From the NCBI RefSeq assembly GCF_963855985.1, contig NC_087092.1, forward strand, positions 4,774,001 to 4,838,000: 64,000 nucleotides of DNA. The letters run 5' to 3'. Shown piece by piece: positions 26,001 to 36,408 of the stretch. This DNA is from Ostrinia nubilalis (taxonomy: Eukaryota; Arthropoda; Insecta; Lepidoptera; Crambidae). The first letter of the stretch is position 1. The number at the start of each line of letters is the position of its first letter. The notes below the pieces were generated by a model, which saw only the letters and a program-made list of their open reading frames with translations, had not been told where the DNA came from and made no database searches. A program made the translations under genes and the position numbers.

Positions 26001-26973
26001 TAAACAAAGATTTGTAAAAAAATAAAAAACCAATCAAAATTAATATATGAAAATTAGATGCTTGGTCCGTTGAAGTTTATTTGACCTGTAAAATCACCCG
26101 GTAATGGAAGTTGACGAAAAAGTATTAATTTAGAGGAAAATTTAAACTAGACAGTATGATTTCAGGTGGCCGTAATTAACCACGGACCTTTATCAGTGTC
26201 AGTCAATGCTAATGACGCCTTCTCCTTATATTCATCTGGTATCTTCTACGATGCATCGTGGTAAGTCAAATCGTTTTAATCATAATCATCATCATCATCA
26301 TTTCAGCCATAGGACATCCACTGCTGAACATAGACCTCCCCCAATGCTTTCCATGTTGATCGATTGATAGTGGCCTGCGTCCAGCGCGTTTTAATACAAA
26401 ACTCAAATACCCTATACGTCAGGTACTTATGGGTACGGGACTATTCCCACCTCTCATTCCCACCGCTGCAACTCTTGTGTAGCTAGGATCTATAGCTCAC
26501 TGCAGTCAGTATCTATGTACTCAAGTAAGTACTTGAGTTGAAAGTCTTGAGTTCTTTTGCTCTTGTCCTGTGTTAGTAGTTCCCAGTTAGAAAATGTCAA
26601 GACTCATGTTCTCCAAAACGCGTTGTCTTGTTAAGAATATTTTTTGCTTCAATAGGCACCGTATGTGTATCATCTCATTAAAACCTGAAACCAGGATTAT
26701 CATGCTTCATCCTTAAAATACAAGAACAGTTTCATTTGTGTGTGTTCTTGAGGCACAGCAGTCTAATTAGTAATGGCGATGATTCTTTACAGCAGTCCTT
26801 CGGTCCTCAACCACGAGGTGACCCTCGTCGGCTACGGTGAAGAGAACGGCCAGACCTTCTGGATTCTGAAGAACTCCTGGGGCAGGAAGTGGGGAGTCGA
26901 TGGCTACATGCAGATCTCTGCTCTGGACAACACCTGTGGGGTCACAGCAGAACCCACTTATGTAGTCATATAA
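20090..26973 (+). CDS. 26-29-p: 26/29-kDa proteinase (papain-family cysteine protease), 14 exons, 549 aa
   Basis: Exons: 20090-20147, 21710-21824, 22155-22248, 22548-22677, 22760-22886, 23154-23269, 23477-23582, 24030-24107, 24346-24575, 24917-25040, 25376-25481, 25880-25969, 26166-26260, 26793-26973. All introns are GT-AG and the joined frame is open: 1650 nt including the stop. The protein starts with a signal peptide ([17 protein letters not shown]). Residues about 20-235 form the N-terminal domain peculiar to this insect family. An I29 inhibitor domain follows (about 243-303) with NQFAD at 292-296. The peptidase C1 domain starts near residue 335. Catalytic residues are visible: Gln353 and Cys359 in QESCGSCW, His497 in NHEV, Asn517 in KNSWG. 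In flies the homologue is cut into 26- and 29-kDa chains and acts in haemocytes and lysosomes. Family and length fit; the symbol is transferred from Drosophila. Intron inserts do not disturb splice sites. An alternative acceptor 3 bases downstream would break the frame. Confidence 0.92.
20293..21539 (-). mobile_element. Decayed Tc1/mariner-type transposon in intron 1 of the protease gene
   Basis: The ends are about 38-base inverted repeats: TACACCGTGTTACTTTGCAT at 20293 and its counterpart ending CACCCTGTA at 21539. The shared core is TTACTTTGCATTCTTGCC. TA borders both ends. The 1.25-kb size and the transposase remnant inside fit a mariner-like element. The insertion makes up most of the 1.56-kb first intron. 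Confidence 0.75.
20765..21190 (-). pseudogene. Mariner-type transposase C-terminal remnant
   Basis: On the - strand, across several frameshifts and stops, one can read QWIGRG, then a WPPRSPDLTP-like stretch degraded to GHHDPRT and HQWIFG, and close to the end NGGHFEHLL. The GGHFEHLL end and the W-x-RSPDLTP block are typical of insect mariner-like DDE transposases. The frame is broken repeatedly and cannot give an active enzyme. Confidence 0.6.
21840..22000. repeat. Pair of TACAGGGTGT-type element ends in intron 2
   Basis: TACAGGGTGTAATG at 21841 and TACAGGGTGTTAGG at about 21984 resemble ends of the TA-inserting elements elsewhere in the window. They lie in the same orientation, so this is probably two broken ends rather than one element. 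Confidence 0.35.
23622..23985. mobile_element. 364-bp MITE in intron 7
   Basis: The terminal inverted repeat starts GCCGGCAATACACGG and ends CCGTGTATTGCCGGC. The interior is rich in GACTGCTCGAGCAGTT-like words on both strands, which gives spurious open frames on both strands. No coding capacity. It lies wholly within the intron between exons 7 and 8. Confidence 0.75.
25175..25262. repeat. LINE-tail-like repeat in intron 10
   Basis: Contains CTGCGGGTGTCTATAGGCGG and GTAATCACTTACCATC, then CTCGTTTGCC. The same words recur at 60310-60370. This short motif series is common in lepidopteran introns and is probably a LINE 3' end. Confidence 0.5.
26276..26395 (-). mobile_element. RTE-type LINE 3' end in intron 13
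   Basis: (ATC)n then TTTCAGCCATAGGACATCCA and the CATAGACCTCCCCCAATG block, the reverse of the LINE 3' end kept at 48190-48522. It is 5'-truncated to about 115 bases. Confidence 0.75.
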
Positions 26974-27506
26974 AATGTGAGCAAACTAAATAATAATTAT
27001 AAAGGACGTGATAATTGGCTGTTAAAAAAAGGAATCTCATGAATCTTGAGCAGATAGGGAAAAGAAGCACACGGATTTTGCGACCAAAAATTGGAATCGT
27101 TTAACACATGATTCGTTTTTCTATAGTTGTGTTGGTCCATAGAAGTATGTGAATATATTTGTAATAGAAACAATATAAAAACATTCTGCGCGTTTTTTTC
27201 AGCGCTTAAGATCCGTGCCAGGAACTCTACTCTTAACTGTAAACTTTAATAGTATAGAATACATATTATTATCTAATGTTTGAGATAGTTAATTACAGTA
27301 ACTCTGCATGTCAAAACTTTTGATATGGTGAAGACTAAAGATTAATTGTCGTAATTATACCACTTGAGATTGATCGCCTTTCAGAGCAGTGTGACCGGCA
27401 TTTATCATGTCTTACGTAATTATTGTTAGTTCTAAAACGTTTATAAAGAAAAAGACTTCATGCTTAAATTGTATATTTAGTTTTAAGAATACTGTTTGCA
27501 CGTGGA

Positions 27507-27512
27507 AATAAA
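27507..27512 (+). terminator. Likely polyadenylation signal of the protease gene
   Basis: AATAAA, 534 bases after the stop codon and the first canonical signal I see downstream. Whether the message really ends here cannot be told from sequence alone. Confidence 0.4.
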
Positions 27513-27529
27513 TATAAGCAGAATTTTCA

Positions 27530-30500
27530 CAAGCCTTTCACTTACTACATATTTTGGTCTGATTGAAAAGGACTGAACATTGAAAAGTGTTCCTTGAGCT
27601 TTAAATTGTTTATTAATTTTATGGCTGATGGATCGAATGGAGTGGATGAAGTCCATAAAAGAAAATCGTGCTGAAAAAAAATTGTCTGCAATGAGTCAAT
27701 AAAGAGTTTTGCTCGTTTTCTAAGTACAGAATAACAGCATCCTAACCTAGTATGTAGTTCAAACTATCGTAATAGATTACAGTAGTAGTAGGTCTTACTG
27801 ATTACATTTTCATCAGATGGTTCCAGAAATATTATTTTAACAGCTAAGTGCATTTCTTTATGCAACGCACGCTAAAGCGCTCGCCGCAAGGATTTGAAGC
27901 TCGACAAGCGCGCGTTTGAAAATGAAACTGGAAGTGGAAGCATTTTGTGCATTCCCTGAACTAGTTTTAAGCCTTACAGTTGTGAACTGCTAACAATTCA
28001 TTAGCTAGAGAACACTTACGAAAACCTGGAGCTGGTGTTTATTTTCGTAGTAAAATCCAAGCTGCGCTCACCGCAAGAATTTCGTTACCAAAATACACTT
28101 TAGTTTTAGTTGCAAAATAACACGTATTACGGCTGTATAAGATGCCATACTATTTAGCTTGAAGTGCCGTCGTTTGTAGAACAAAAGGAATATTGTAACT
28201 TCTGCACTGCAGCAGACTAAGTTTAAGCGGTTCCGTTTATTACAAATTATTTGTGCTCTGCCAACTATTAACACGAGAAAAACATTTCTTTATAAAAGTG
28301 CTTATTCTTCTTCTTTCCGCGGATTCTGTCACAATTAACTGATATAATTACCTACAGCTTAAGTTTTAAGACACCCAGCAGAGGACTTTTTGTCGGCCGA
28401 TAGTTTGGTCGTGCTGTTAATTATTATGAACATGTATGGAAGTGCACACATTGTAAACCTATTTTGCATCATCTAATTCTTCATACTAATTGGAAGTCGA
28501 CCAAACTATCGGCCGAATAAAAGTCTGTATTCTGCGTTGACTGTAAAAGAATTAAGAGAAAACCTAGTGAGACAGATTCTCTCAAAGATTGCAAAGAAAT
28601 ACTCGAACACATTTTATGCTCCGTAAATGAGAAACAAAACATCGCATGCTTGTGGCAATAAAACGGCGTGGAACGCTGTAAGGAGCGTGTAATAAGATAG
28701 GGGGTAGCACCTAGTACAAACGACAGCACGTCAAGCTAAAGCACTAGGATCTTATGTAGCTTGCAATAAGAGCTATTTTGGAACAAAAATAGGCTGGTCT
28801 GTACCTATCTAGAGACTGGTCCGATCTGGTTTCGTGTTGACGACCTGCGCACGCGACGGCGCACGTCTATACGTAGGTCTAGTTTAGTAAATTATACTAC
28901 TTAAAGGAGCTAGGTCTAGTTTGGTACCTATGTGTTATAGTCAGCTTTCACGGTCTTTAAGGTGAAAGATATTACGTACGTAGGTACTTTAACACTTGTG
29001 ATAGATTATTCATTTATCTGTAGGAACTGTACATCTACCTGCCTTTATCGTGCAATAATTTGGCTTAAGTTATAAATTATTGTGTTATTTTTTAAGTTTC
29101 TTAGCAAATACTACAAAATTTATGCTGCTGCAGCTGTGACAATCAGACAACGGATGTGACAATCAAGAAAAGCTCTCAAAATATAAATTATTTAATGTGA
29201 CGCTCACACGCTGACAATCATCATTAATGAAATAAATATCAAGACTTTGAGAAAGAAAAAGCATGAAATCAAAAATGGAGACACTGAAATATACGCTACA
29301 TTCGTATTAGTAAATATTTATGAAATTCCAAATACACCACTTTTGTACAAGATATCCCTATCTCCAGTCCCATAACTCCACCGTGTTTACTCCGCTTAGT
29401 GCCAAAATGTAGATTTTATAGTTCATTTTGAACCCAATGTTTGAACCCAGTTTGTTACCTGCATACACGTCGCCTCCTTTGTGTTCTCTCTCTTATCTCT
29501 TAATAACTTAAACCATAGCGACCCTTTATACAAAGGAGTATTATAGATGGAATTATTCCGATGTGCGATATTAGGTACAAACTGAACGTACAGTTGGGAC
29601 TGAAATTGCAGTTTATTTTGAACTGTATTTTTATTGACTTAAGAGTGCTAAGAATGTAACGTCTGACTGTAAAGAGAGATAATGAATTGGCAAAGTTAGT
29701 GGCACAAAAGAGAATAAACAAATTGCGCTCGGTGTACAACGTTGTAATATTGGACTTTTTACTACGAATATTTATTGAAATAACTTGCAAATTGTCTGCA
29801 TAATATGTACCTTCTGCAGCACGAGATGCAATTTTACAATTTATCCAGTATCTAGAATACTTGGGTGGAGAAAACATTAATTTATAGAAGCAGAATCGAG
29901 GCTAATAAATGAAACGTTTATCTTATCTTTATGCTTATTTTCTCTACAAGTTAGTATCGAAAACAAGTAACAAGGCATAAACAATACCTACTTATACGGA
30001 TTATCTAGAAGAATCTCTAAGGCTCTAAGCTAATGACGGGAATACGTTAATGCAAATAAATATTTAAAAATAAGGAAACGACTCTACATAGTTATCTGGC
30101 CATGATAAATGAAAATGAAATGTTTTATTCAACGACACAAAACACATCAAGAAAATTATAACAAAACTAAAACTAGATAAAGGTAGGCGATAGGCGTCTC
30201 TGCGGCCATAGCGCAAAAAGTACTTCATTATTTTTTAAAGAAGGAGAAAATTACGTAGTTGTTGCCCTTTGAACTCATAATCCCGACCAGACCGTGAAAA
30301 ATGTAGGGCAAACCCTTCTTTTGTATTTGGTAAATTAGAGTAGAGAGGATCACTATACATACAGTGGAGATTAAATGACCTCGTTTCCATTAAGATTTAA
30401 ACTGGAAAAGTATAACTTCAATTTAGTAGTTTTTTTTTTCGCACAAGTAGACCTATCTAAGTAGACCCCACCGTGGGCCACGGCATATGCTGAGTGGAGT

Positions 30501-30620
30501 CCCATTGCGATGGGCATCGCTGTTGCAACAGGGTGACACTGCTCAGTTCATTTTTTATTTCCTTGTAATATTTATGTGCTATTTCTGTCTTTTTTCGTAT
30601 ACTTTCTTTGTTCTCTAAGT
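27530..30620. other. Gene-free stretch between the protease gene and a microsatellite
   Basis: No exon supported. One MITE (28376-28536) is listed separately. A 125-codon frame on the - strand at 29500-29877 has no motif and is treated as chance. Confidence 0.4.
28376..28536. mobile_element. 160-bp MITE
   Basis: Inverted arms at about 28376-28411 and 28497-28536 share a perfect GTCGGCCGATAGTTTGGTCG-like core (one end reads TTCGGCCGATAGTTTGGTCG on the opposite strand). The outer CAGCAGAGGACTTTT pairs imperfectly with the other end. Confidence 0.65.
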
Positions 30621-30630
30621 GATGTTAAAT

Positions 30631-30725
30631 ATTTCTTTCTTTCTTTCTCTCTCTCTATCTCTCTCTCTCTATCTCTCTCTCTCTCTCTCTCTTTATTTAT
30701 TTATTTCTTTCTTTCTTTCTTTCTA
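30631..30725. repeat. Compound microsatellite (CTTT)n-(CT)n-(TTTA)n-(CTTT)n
   Basis: About 95 bases of pure pyrimidine-rich simple repeat. It is preceded at 30440-30550 by a GC-richer segment (CACCGTGGGCCACGG, AGTCCCATTGCGATGGG) that may be the end of a repeat associated with the microsatellite. Confidence 0.9.
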
Positions 30726-31643
30726 ATTTTTATTAAAACATAAAACATAGGTGCGGCCTTTATTCATCGAGACCGCAGAACTAACGACGTGAATTAACAC
30801 TGCCAACTGACAATGACTCCCACAACGGCGATTAGGTATTGCAAATCGAGCCGTATAAATTGGCCATTTTACACTTACCCGAGAACATTCATGTGTAACC
30901 CACACTGCCCGGGTTCCCATGTCGGTAGCTGGCATTTTTCCACTGCATTAATTAGCAAGCTGGTAAAAACTCGTCAGTTTTACCATACCTACCAGGTAAT
31001 AGTTAATCGGGAGCCATTTATGTGAAGTTACAATGTTCTTAATGAGCAGAATGATGTTATACGACTCATAAAATTATGCAAATGTAGAAATTAATCGCTT
31101 GCCCTGACAAGTTGCTTGAATGTGAAAAAACTGAAAAATCCTAAAAAAGTAACGTTTTATACACTCCAAAAGCAGTTAATGTATTTTTTGATTCAAATAA
31201 AATAGTCAATGGAAAATTTTATACCAAAGGATTATAAACTCAAAACAAAATTCAACAGAGCAGATTAGAGAATCGCAAATGAAATTTTTGATGCGATCAA
31301 AAAAGAAAATCCTATTTTACTCGAAACACGTGCTTTATTTTAAGTTTTAGTTTGTATTGAATATCAATTTTAATTATTTTATGATTAAAACAAAACAACA
31401 AGCCAATTACTATCGGTACATGGAACGAACAAACGAAAACTAATTACTTCGGCCGAAAGTTTGTTTTTGCTAACGACTATATGAAATTCGATATGAACGA
31501 GTTCGCGAAAACAACTATGTACCTATCGATTTTTTAAGTACCTAAACTATCGGGAAAGAGCAAAGTTCATGTTGAATATAATTTCATGTAGGAATAATAT
31601 TTTGACTGAACTAACTGGAGATAAGTACTTTTAATCATCTTAA

Positions 31644-31763
31644 GATGAGTTGCACCATCTTATTTTGACTTTAACAATCGTCAAAAATCTGTCAAACTCC
31701 ATACAAAAAAAAAACACCGGTCATCGTTAAAGTTACGGCCAAAGTAAGTTGGTGCAACTAAGC
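31644..31763. mobile_element. MITE, GAGTTGCACCA family, copy 1
   Basis: About 120 bases, bounded by GATGAGTTGCACCATCTTA and GGTGCAACTAAG. It shares TCTGTCAAACTCCATAC and CACCGGT with the copies at 32974, 38862, 47022 and 59820. Confidence 0.7.
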
Positions 31764-32392
31764 GTTAGAGTATTTTATTAGGTGACATATTAATTAAATT
31801 TAAATCTAATTAAATGATATTATGGACTTGATAAAACACGACGAAACCCTTTAATTTTCTTTCAAAAATATTTGGTCAAGGATTAAATTAAATTAACCCA
31901 CAGATCCCTAACAACATTAATTAACAATAATCCGTGGAATTTTCATATCCAAGCAGTCGCTTTAGCTACTTATTCGTGAATCCACGATTTAATTAAACCC
32001 AATCTGATTACGTTAAATGTGACATGATGAGCGCAACTGTCTGTTTAGCTAATCTGAGGTAAGTTGATTAATGTCAATATGAAGGCACGGGTGTGCCCCC
32101 ATCAAGATGAACCAAGCAAAGCTGTTTTCGCGATTAATTTCGTTACTACAACAAAAGTTATGAACCGTGAATACTACTTTACACATAAATGTGACGTAAA
32201 CGAAATATTTCAACTCAAGTCTCTTTGTTGCGTAAAGAAAATTAGAGATTTTAATAAGTTATACGAATTCCAAGTAGAGTGGATAGAGCAAGTCGGACGA
32301 CTCAGAATGAAACGGTTAAATCGAAAATAATTGTATCATGTAATTATTCTAATTATTATAAAGCCATTGTGTGAAATAATTAAAATAATTTC

Positions 32393-32502
32393 ATTATCAT
32401 CATCATCATCATTTCAGCCATAGGACGTCACTGCGAACATAGGCCTCCCCTAATGACTTCCACATCCACGGTTGGTAGCGGCCTGCATCCAGCGCCTTCC
32501 TG
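32393..32502 (-). mobile_element. RTE-type LINE 3' end
   Basis: (ATC)n, then TTTCAGCCATAGGACGTCAC, ATAGGCCTCCCC and GCCTGCATCCAGCG. It is a truncated - strand copy with small deletions compared with the others. Confidence 0.75.
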
Positions 32503-32973
32503 TGTCAAATAATTTAAAGTTCGCTAAATTTTAGAAGTAGGTATTATTTAAACAACATGCTTCACTAATCAAAGAGTCCTTTAAGTAAGGTACTTCTATC
32601 GTTTATATAGTTTCGTAAAATACCTCGTTGTCCCATTTTTCCGCTGACATAATAATTTAAAAGCTATTGACTTCACGGCGTTCCCAAAAAGCAACCCTCG
32701 GAATCAACATTATGATTGAGCAATAACAATAGAGGCGCGTGCCACGTCCTTTGTAGGTCCGGGATACGGTTCCCACAGGAAGCGTGGGGACGGCGGGATC
32801 GCAAACGTCTGTTGTTACTTGGAAGTTAAAAATAATTACAGTGTGTTATCTAGTTTCAATTTAAATTTCTAACTTGTTAGTACCGCAGGTACCTATATTA
32901 TTAACAAGTTAGAGAATCGCTAAAATGTCTGTAAACTTTAGGTCCTTTCTACTACTGTACTACTCTATTCTTA

Positions 32974-33088
32974 GGCTGAGTTGCACCATCTTACTTTAAC
33001 TTTGACAAACGTCAAAAATCTGTCAAACTCCATACAAAAAGCACCGGTTATTGTTGTTACGGTTAAAATAAGGTGGCGCAACTCAGCC
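32974..33088. mobile_element. MITE, GAGTTGCACCA family, copy 2 (best ends)
   Basis: 115 bases with inverted ends GGCTGAGTTGCACCA and TGGCGCAACTCAGCC. The flanks read CTTA before and TAAG after, so the inverted repeat may include them, or they may be a TTA/TAA-type target. No coding capacity. Confidence 0.8.
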
Positions 33089-33822
33089 TAAGTTAAAACC
33101 TTTTTTTTAATATGGACATGTTTTGGTACATACCTACGTTTTTTTGTATCCACAACGAAGAAGCTCTTGGCCTGTAAGTATTTTGATTAAAATCAGTTTT
33201 TATAAACTCATTTTGTTACTACTGTATTTAAATACCTACATACAAATAATGAAATCGTCAGCTAAAATTGAACTTGTAGTCGTTTTGGAGTGATAAATAA
33301 ATACTAATCACTTAAGAGCTAATTAATCCCTAAGAATAGATCAAATATCGTTGGTGGTATACCCCCGTTGAATACCAAAGTGACCACTAACACGTCTGTT
33401 TCAAGGCAACCTTGTCATGGAATTTACAGCTTTATGCTGGACTACACAAAGACACCACAAGGAGAATACATACATAATGTAAAATGTAAAGTTATTCTAA
33501 ACAGCCCCGATGGTGTGTGCCACACCGTATTCTAATTTAATGTGCATTCAACTCCAAAGATAGAATTTCAAGAACCTATGTTTACATAATTACTTACCAA
33601 CAGCTTATTATCTTAAAGTTTCAATTATAATTAGGATTGTTTATTTCAAAATAATAAAAATTAGCTTTCCAATTTGAAGTCACTGAGATAGTTTTTAAGC
33701 CACTTGTTAGTATTTTATTCCTTTAAAACTTTTGGACATTATAATGTTTTTCGATTCTTTTTATTAGATACTTGTCACAGAGAGCAAATTATATTATCTC
33801 TACTAGCTTATCTCTCCCTTTT

Positions 33823-34000
33823 CAACCGACTTCAAAAAAGGAGGAGGTTCTCAATTCGACCCGTATGTTCTTTTTTTTTTTTTCTATGTTTGTTACGCGA
33901 TAACTCCGGCAATTATGAACCGATTTGAACAAATCTTTTTTCAGCGTATAGGTAATACCTCAAGGGTGGTCCCATTTAAATATAATAATAAAAAAAACAA
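33823..34000. repeat. CAACCGACTTC interspersed repeat leading into the minisatellite
   Basis: Begins CAACCGACTTCAAAAAAGGA, a sequence start widely seen in lepidopteran DNA. From about 33890 it turns into a diverged first copy of the 141-base unit that follows. Confidence 0.55.
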
Positions 34001-34276
34001 CCCCCAAGGGTGGAAAATTGGGGATGAACTTTTTTATACGCAATATCTCCGCCGATTATAAACCAATTTGAACGATTATTTTTTTGTTGAATAGGTATTA
34101 TCAAAAGGGTGGTTTCATGCGAATTTGAAGAAAATATTTCACCCCCAAGGGTGGAAAATTGGGGATGAACTTTTTTATACGCAATATCTCCGTCGATTAT
34201 GAACCAATTTGAACGATTATTTTTTTGTTGAATAGGTATTATCAAAAGGGTGGTTTCATGCTAATTTGAAGAAAAA
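34001..34276. repeat. Minisatellite, 141-base unit, about two full copies
   Basis: Two nearly identical copies start at 34001 and 34142 (CCCCCAAGGGTGGAAAATTG). They are preceded by a diverged partial copy at 33890-34000. The unit is exactly 47 codons long, so one - strand frame stays open through both copies and gives a repeated peptide. I regard the frame as a by-product. Confidence 0.85.
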
Positions 34277-34548
34277 CTGGTCATGGTAGGTACAACTCCT
34301 TAATGCTTAGGAGTTGTAGGATAATTCTTTAAATATTATAAGTACAAATAGACCAACAATTGTATTCTTTCATGTTTTTAAGGTGGGCTGACGGTTTAAG
34401 GTCTTTTTAGGTTTCCTATATGGTAACCTGTATTTTGTAGGGAATATTATTTTACACTAGACATTAAGAATATGGTCTCAATGTACTGCCTACCTTCAGT
34501 GGTAACATCAAGGTAATAATTAGTTAACTAAAAAGCAAGAAATAAGTA

Positions 34549-34870
34549 AAATTTTATTAAAAAAAATAAAACCGACTCCAAAAAACCTACACTAAAAAGT
34601 AGAAAAATAATTACTAATTACCTACTTATTTATTAAGACGAATTATTAATATTTATGTAGGTATACTATGATTGATACTTTTGGAGTCGGTGCAGGCAAA
34701 CTTTACATGTTTCATAATCTTGGCACCGACTCCAGAAGTATCAATCATGGTATACCTACATAAATATTAATAATTCGTCCTAATAAATAAGTAGGTAATT
34801 AGTAATATTATTTTTCTACTTTTTAGTGTAGGTTTTTTGGAGTCGGTTTTATTTTTTTTTATAAAATTTT
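34549..34870. mobile_element. Near-perfect 322-bp foldback element
   Basis: Arms 34549-34693 and 34721-34870 are inverted copies with few changes, around a 27-base loop. The outer ends read AATTTTATTAAAAAA and its complement. Each arm carries ACCGACTCC twice, near its outer and inner end. A related but interrupted copy lies at 60065-60510. Confidence 0.85.
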
Positions 34871-34879
34871 CTCTCGTAT

Positions 34880-36220
34880 ACTTATTTTAGGACTTCAAAA
34901 CGACGTAAAATTGGAGTGTTTATAATAATAATAATTGCGTTTACCAGATAAAATCTTAGTTTTCCCACATCTCGCAATAAATGAGCGTAGGCCGCGGGCC
35001 CAAATGAACAAAGCGGGCATTGTCCGCCGCACCCTTCCGTCCTCGCGTACAGTCGAGTATAAAATGTTATAATGCTATTGTCCTCACTTTGTTGATTGAA
35101 AATTAATACTTAGGGATAAGGCTATCCACATAGTTCAAGTATTGGCACTACTACAAATTCTAAATAATTATTATATGAAAAAAATTTAGTTCTTTATATT
35201 TTGAACTACTAAAAATGCTACAAAAGGAAAAGAAAAGAGGTTAGAGCCTAATGTTAAGAGTCCTTTTGTTAAGACTTTTATTACATAGCCAGGTACCTAA
35301 TAGGTAATTTTAAAAAAGCTCCAGAACATTCATTTCTCTCTGTACAAACCTTTATTTTAACTGTGGTGCATCCAAATTAATGTTACAATAATGTAAAGCA
35401 CGCAATTTGAGGGCTGGGAGAGAGAAAGCTTACTCTATTAACAATATGTAAAACGGGTTAACATTTATTGTTCCGACTACGCACACCAACTTCAATTCGA
35501 TTGTGTATTGTGTTGTGTCTATTGTTCGACCTTGTGATCCAATTTATTAAGTGTTTGTGCTAAGTATAGACGAAGTGAGTTTCGGACAGTATAAACGTAG
35601 GCAATTTTAAGCAAAATATGTTATTATTGTGTTGAAGATAAACATATGAAGCGCAGTTCTCAAGTGACTTAGAAAAAAGCTGATAAAAAACAATATCTGT
35701 GTTTCAATATAGTTATTCAAAAGAAAAAATGTTTATTTAATACCAAGTATGTAATACTAAAACGCTTGAACTTGAACTAAAATCATGTAAAAATTCTCTC
35801 AAAGAACTATGTTTTTCAGTTTGTAGTTGTAGTTTTCTTTTTGGCAAGCAGCAAGTGTCTTACAAAAGAAGTTACTTACTTTAGTATTATCTAGGTACTC
35901 CACTAATGTAATCATTACTCCAAATAAATCTGCATGGTTAATAATCCGAATTCAGTACTTACATCAATATCGTTCCTTTTAAATGCCATTCATTCCACAA
36001 TTAATTATTGATATCAATGATTGCCTCATATTAAATCGCCCGCTTTGTGTGGAAACGATACAATAGCTTTAATTAAAGCTCCAGCCTTTGAAGCGGCACA
36101 TAAAGCAAGATTTAACCAATTTCACTGTGCATTTGGCTCTACAGAGCAATCTCCAGTCCCTCTGGCGACCATTATTGCGCTTCTGGCTTGACTGACGGAG
36201 ACCACGTTCGCCTTAGATAG
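34880..36220. other. Gene-free stretch
   Basis: No exon, RNA gene or repeat recognised. A GC-rich patch at 34985-35050 is followed by GTATAAAATG at 35058, a weak TATA-like match with no coding sequence after it. Confidence 0.4.
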
Positions 36221-36222
36221 CA

Positions 36223-36400
36223 CGAAGACGCGCCCCACCATTCTCCCGCTAATGTTTGAGTGTTATCGGTACACGCTAAATCATCCATGAGTGCACACGC
36301 AGACACACTACAATCATTATTATTGACGCTCGGATTGTTCGGATCAAACTCCCAGCACCCCACGCTTCCTTCGATCAAAAATTGGTGGGGCGCGTCTTCA
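36223..36400. repeat. Short inverted-repeat element beside the large foldback
   Basis: GAAGACGCGCCCCACCA (36224-36240) is inverted at 36383-36399. The interior is more GC-rich than its surroundings and gives an open - strand frame (36172-36411) with no known motif. Probably a small MITE. Confidence 0.55.
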
Positions 36401-36408
36401 ACCCACCC

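Noticed and set aside
29500..29877. 125-codon frame on the - strand
   Set aside because: No domain, no signal peptide followed by a sensible mature part, and AT-rich composition like its surroundings. Treated as chance.
30625..30730. CRISPR-like or functional array
   Set aside because: It is a simple microsatellite. No spaced repeats of CRISPR type occur anywhere in the window.
32064..32330. Frame with a basic, Cys-containing product
   Set aside because: Starts at a non-ATG codon; the first ATG gives about 80 residues without a known motif. Too little support to call a gene.
33976..34245. 89-codon - strand frame with an internal peptide repeat
   Set aside because: It is the minisatellite read in frame because the unit is 141 bases.
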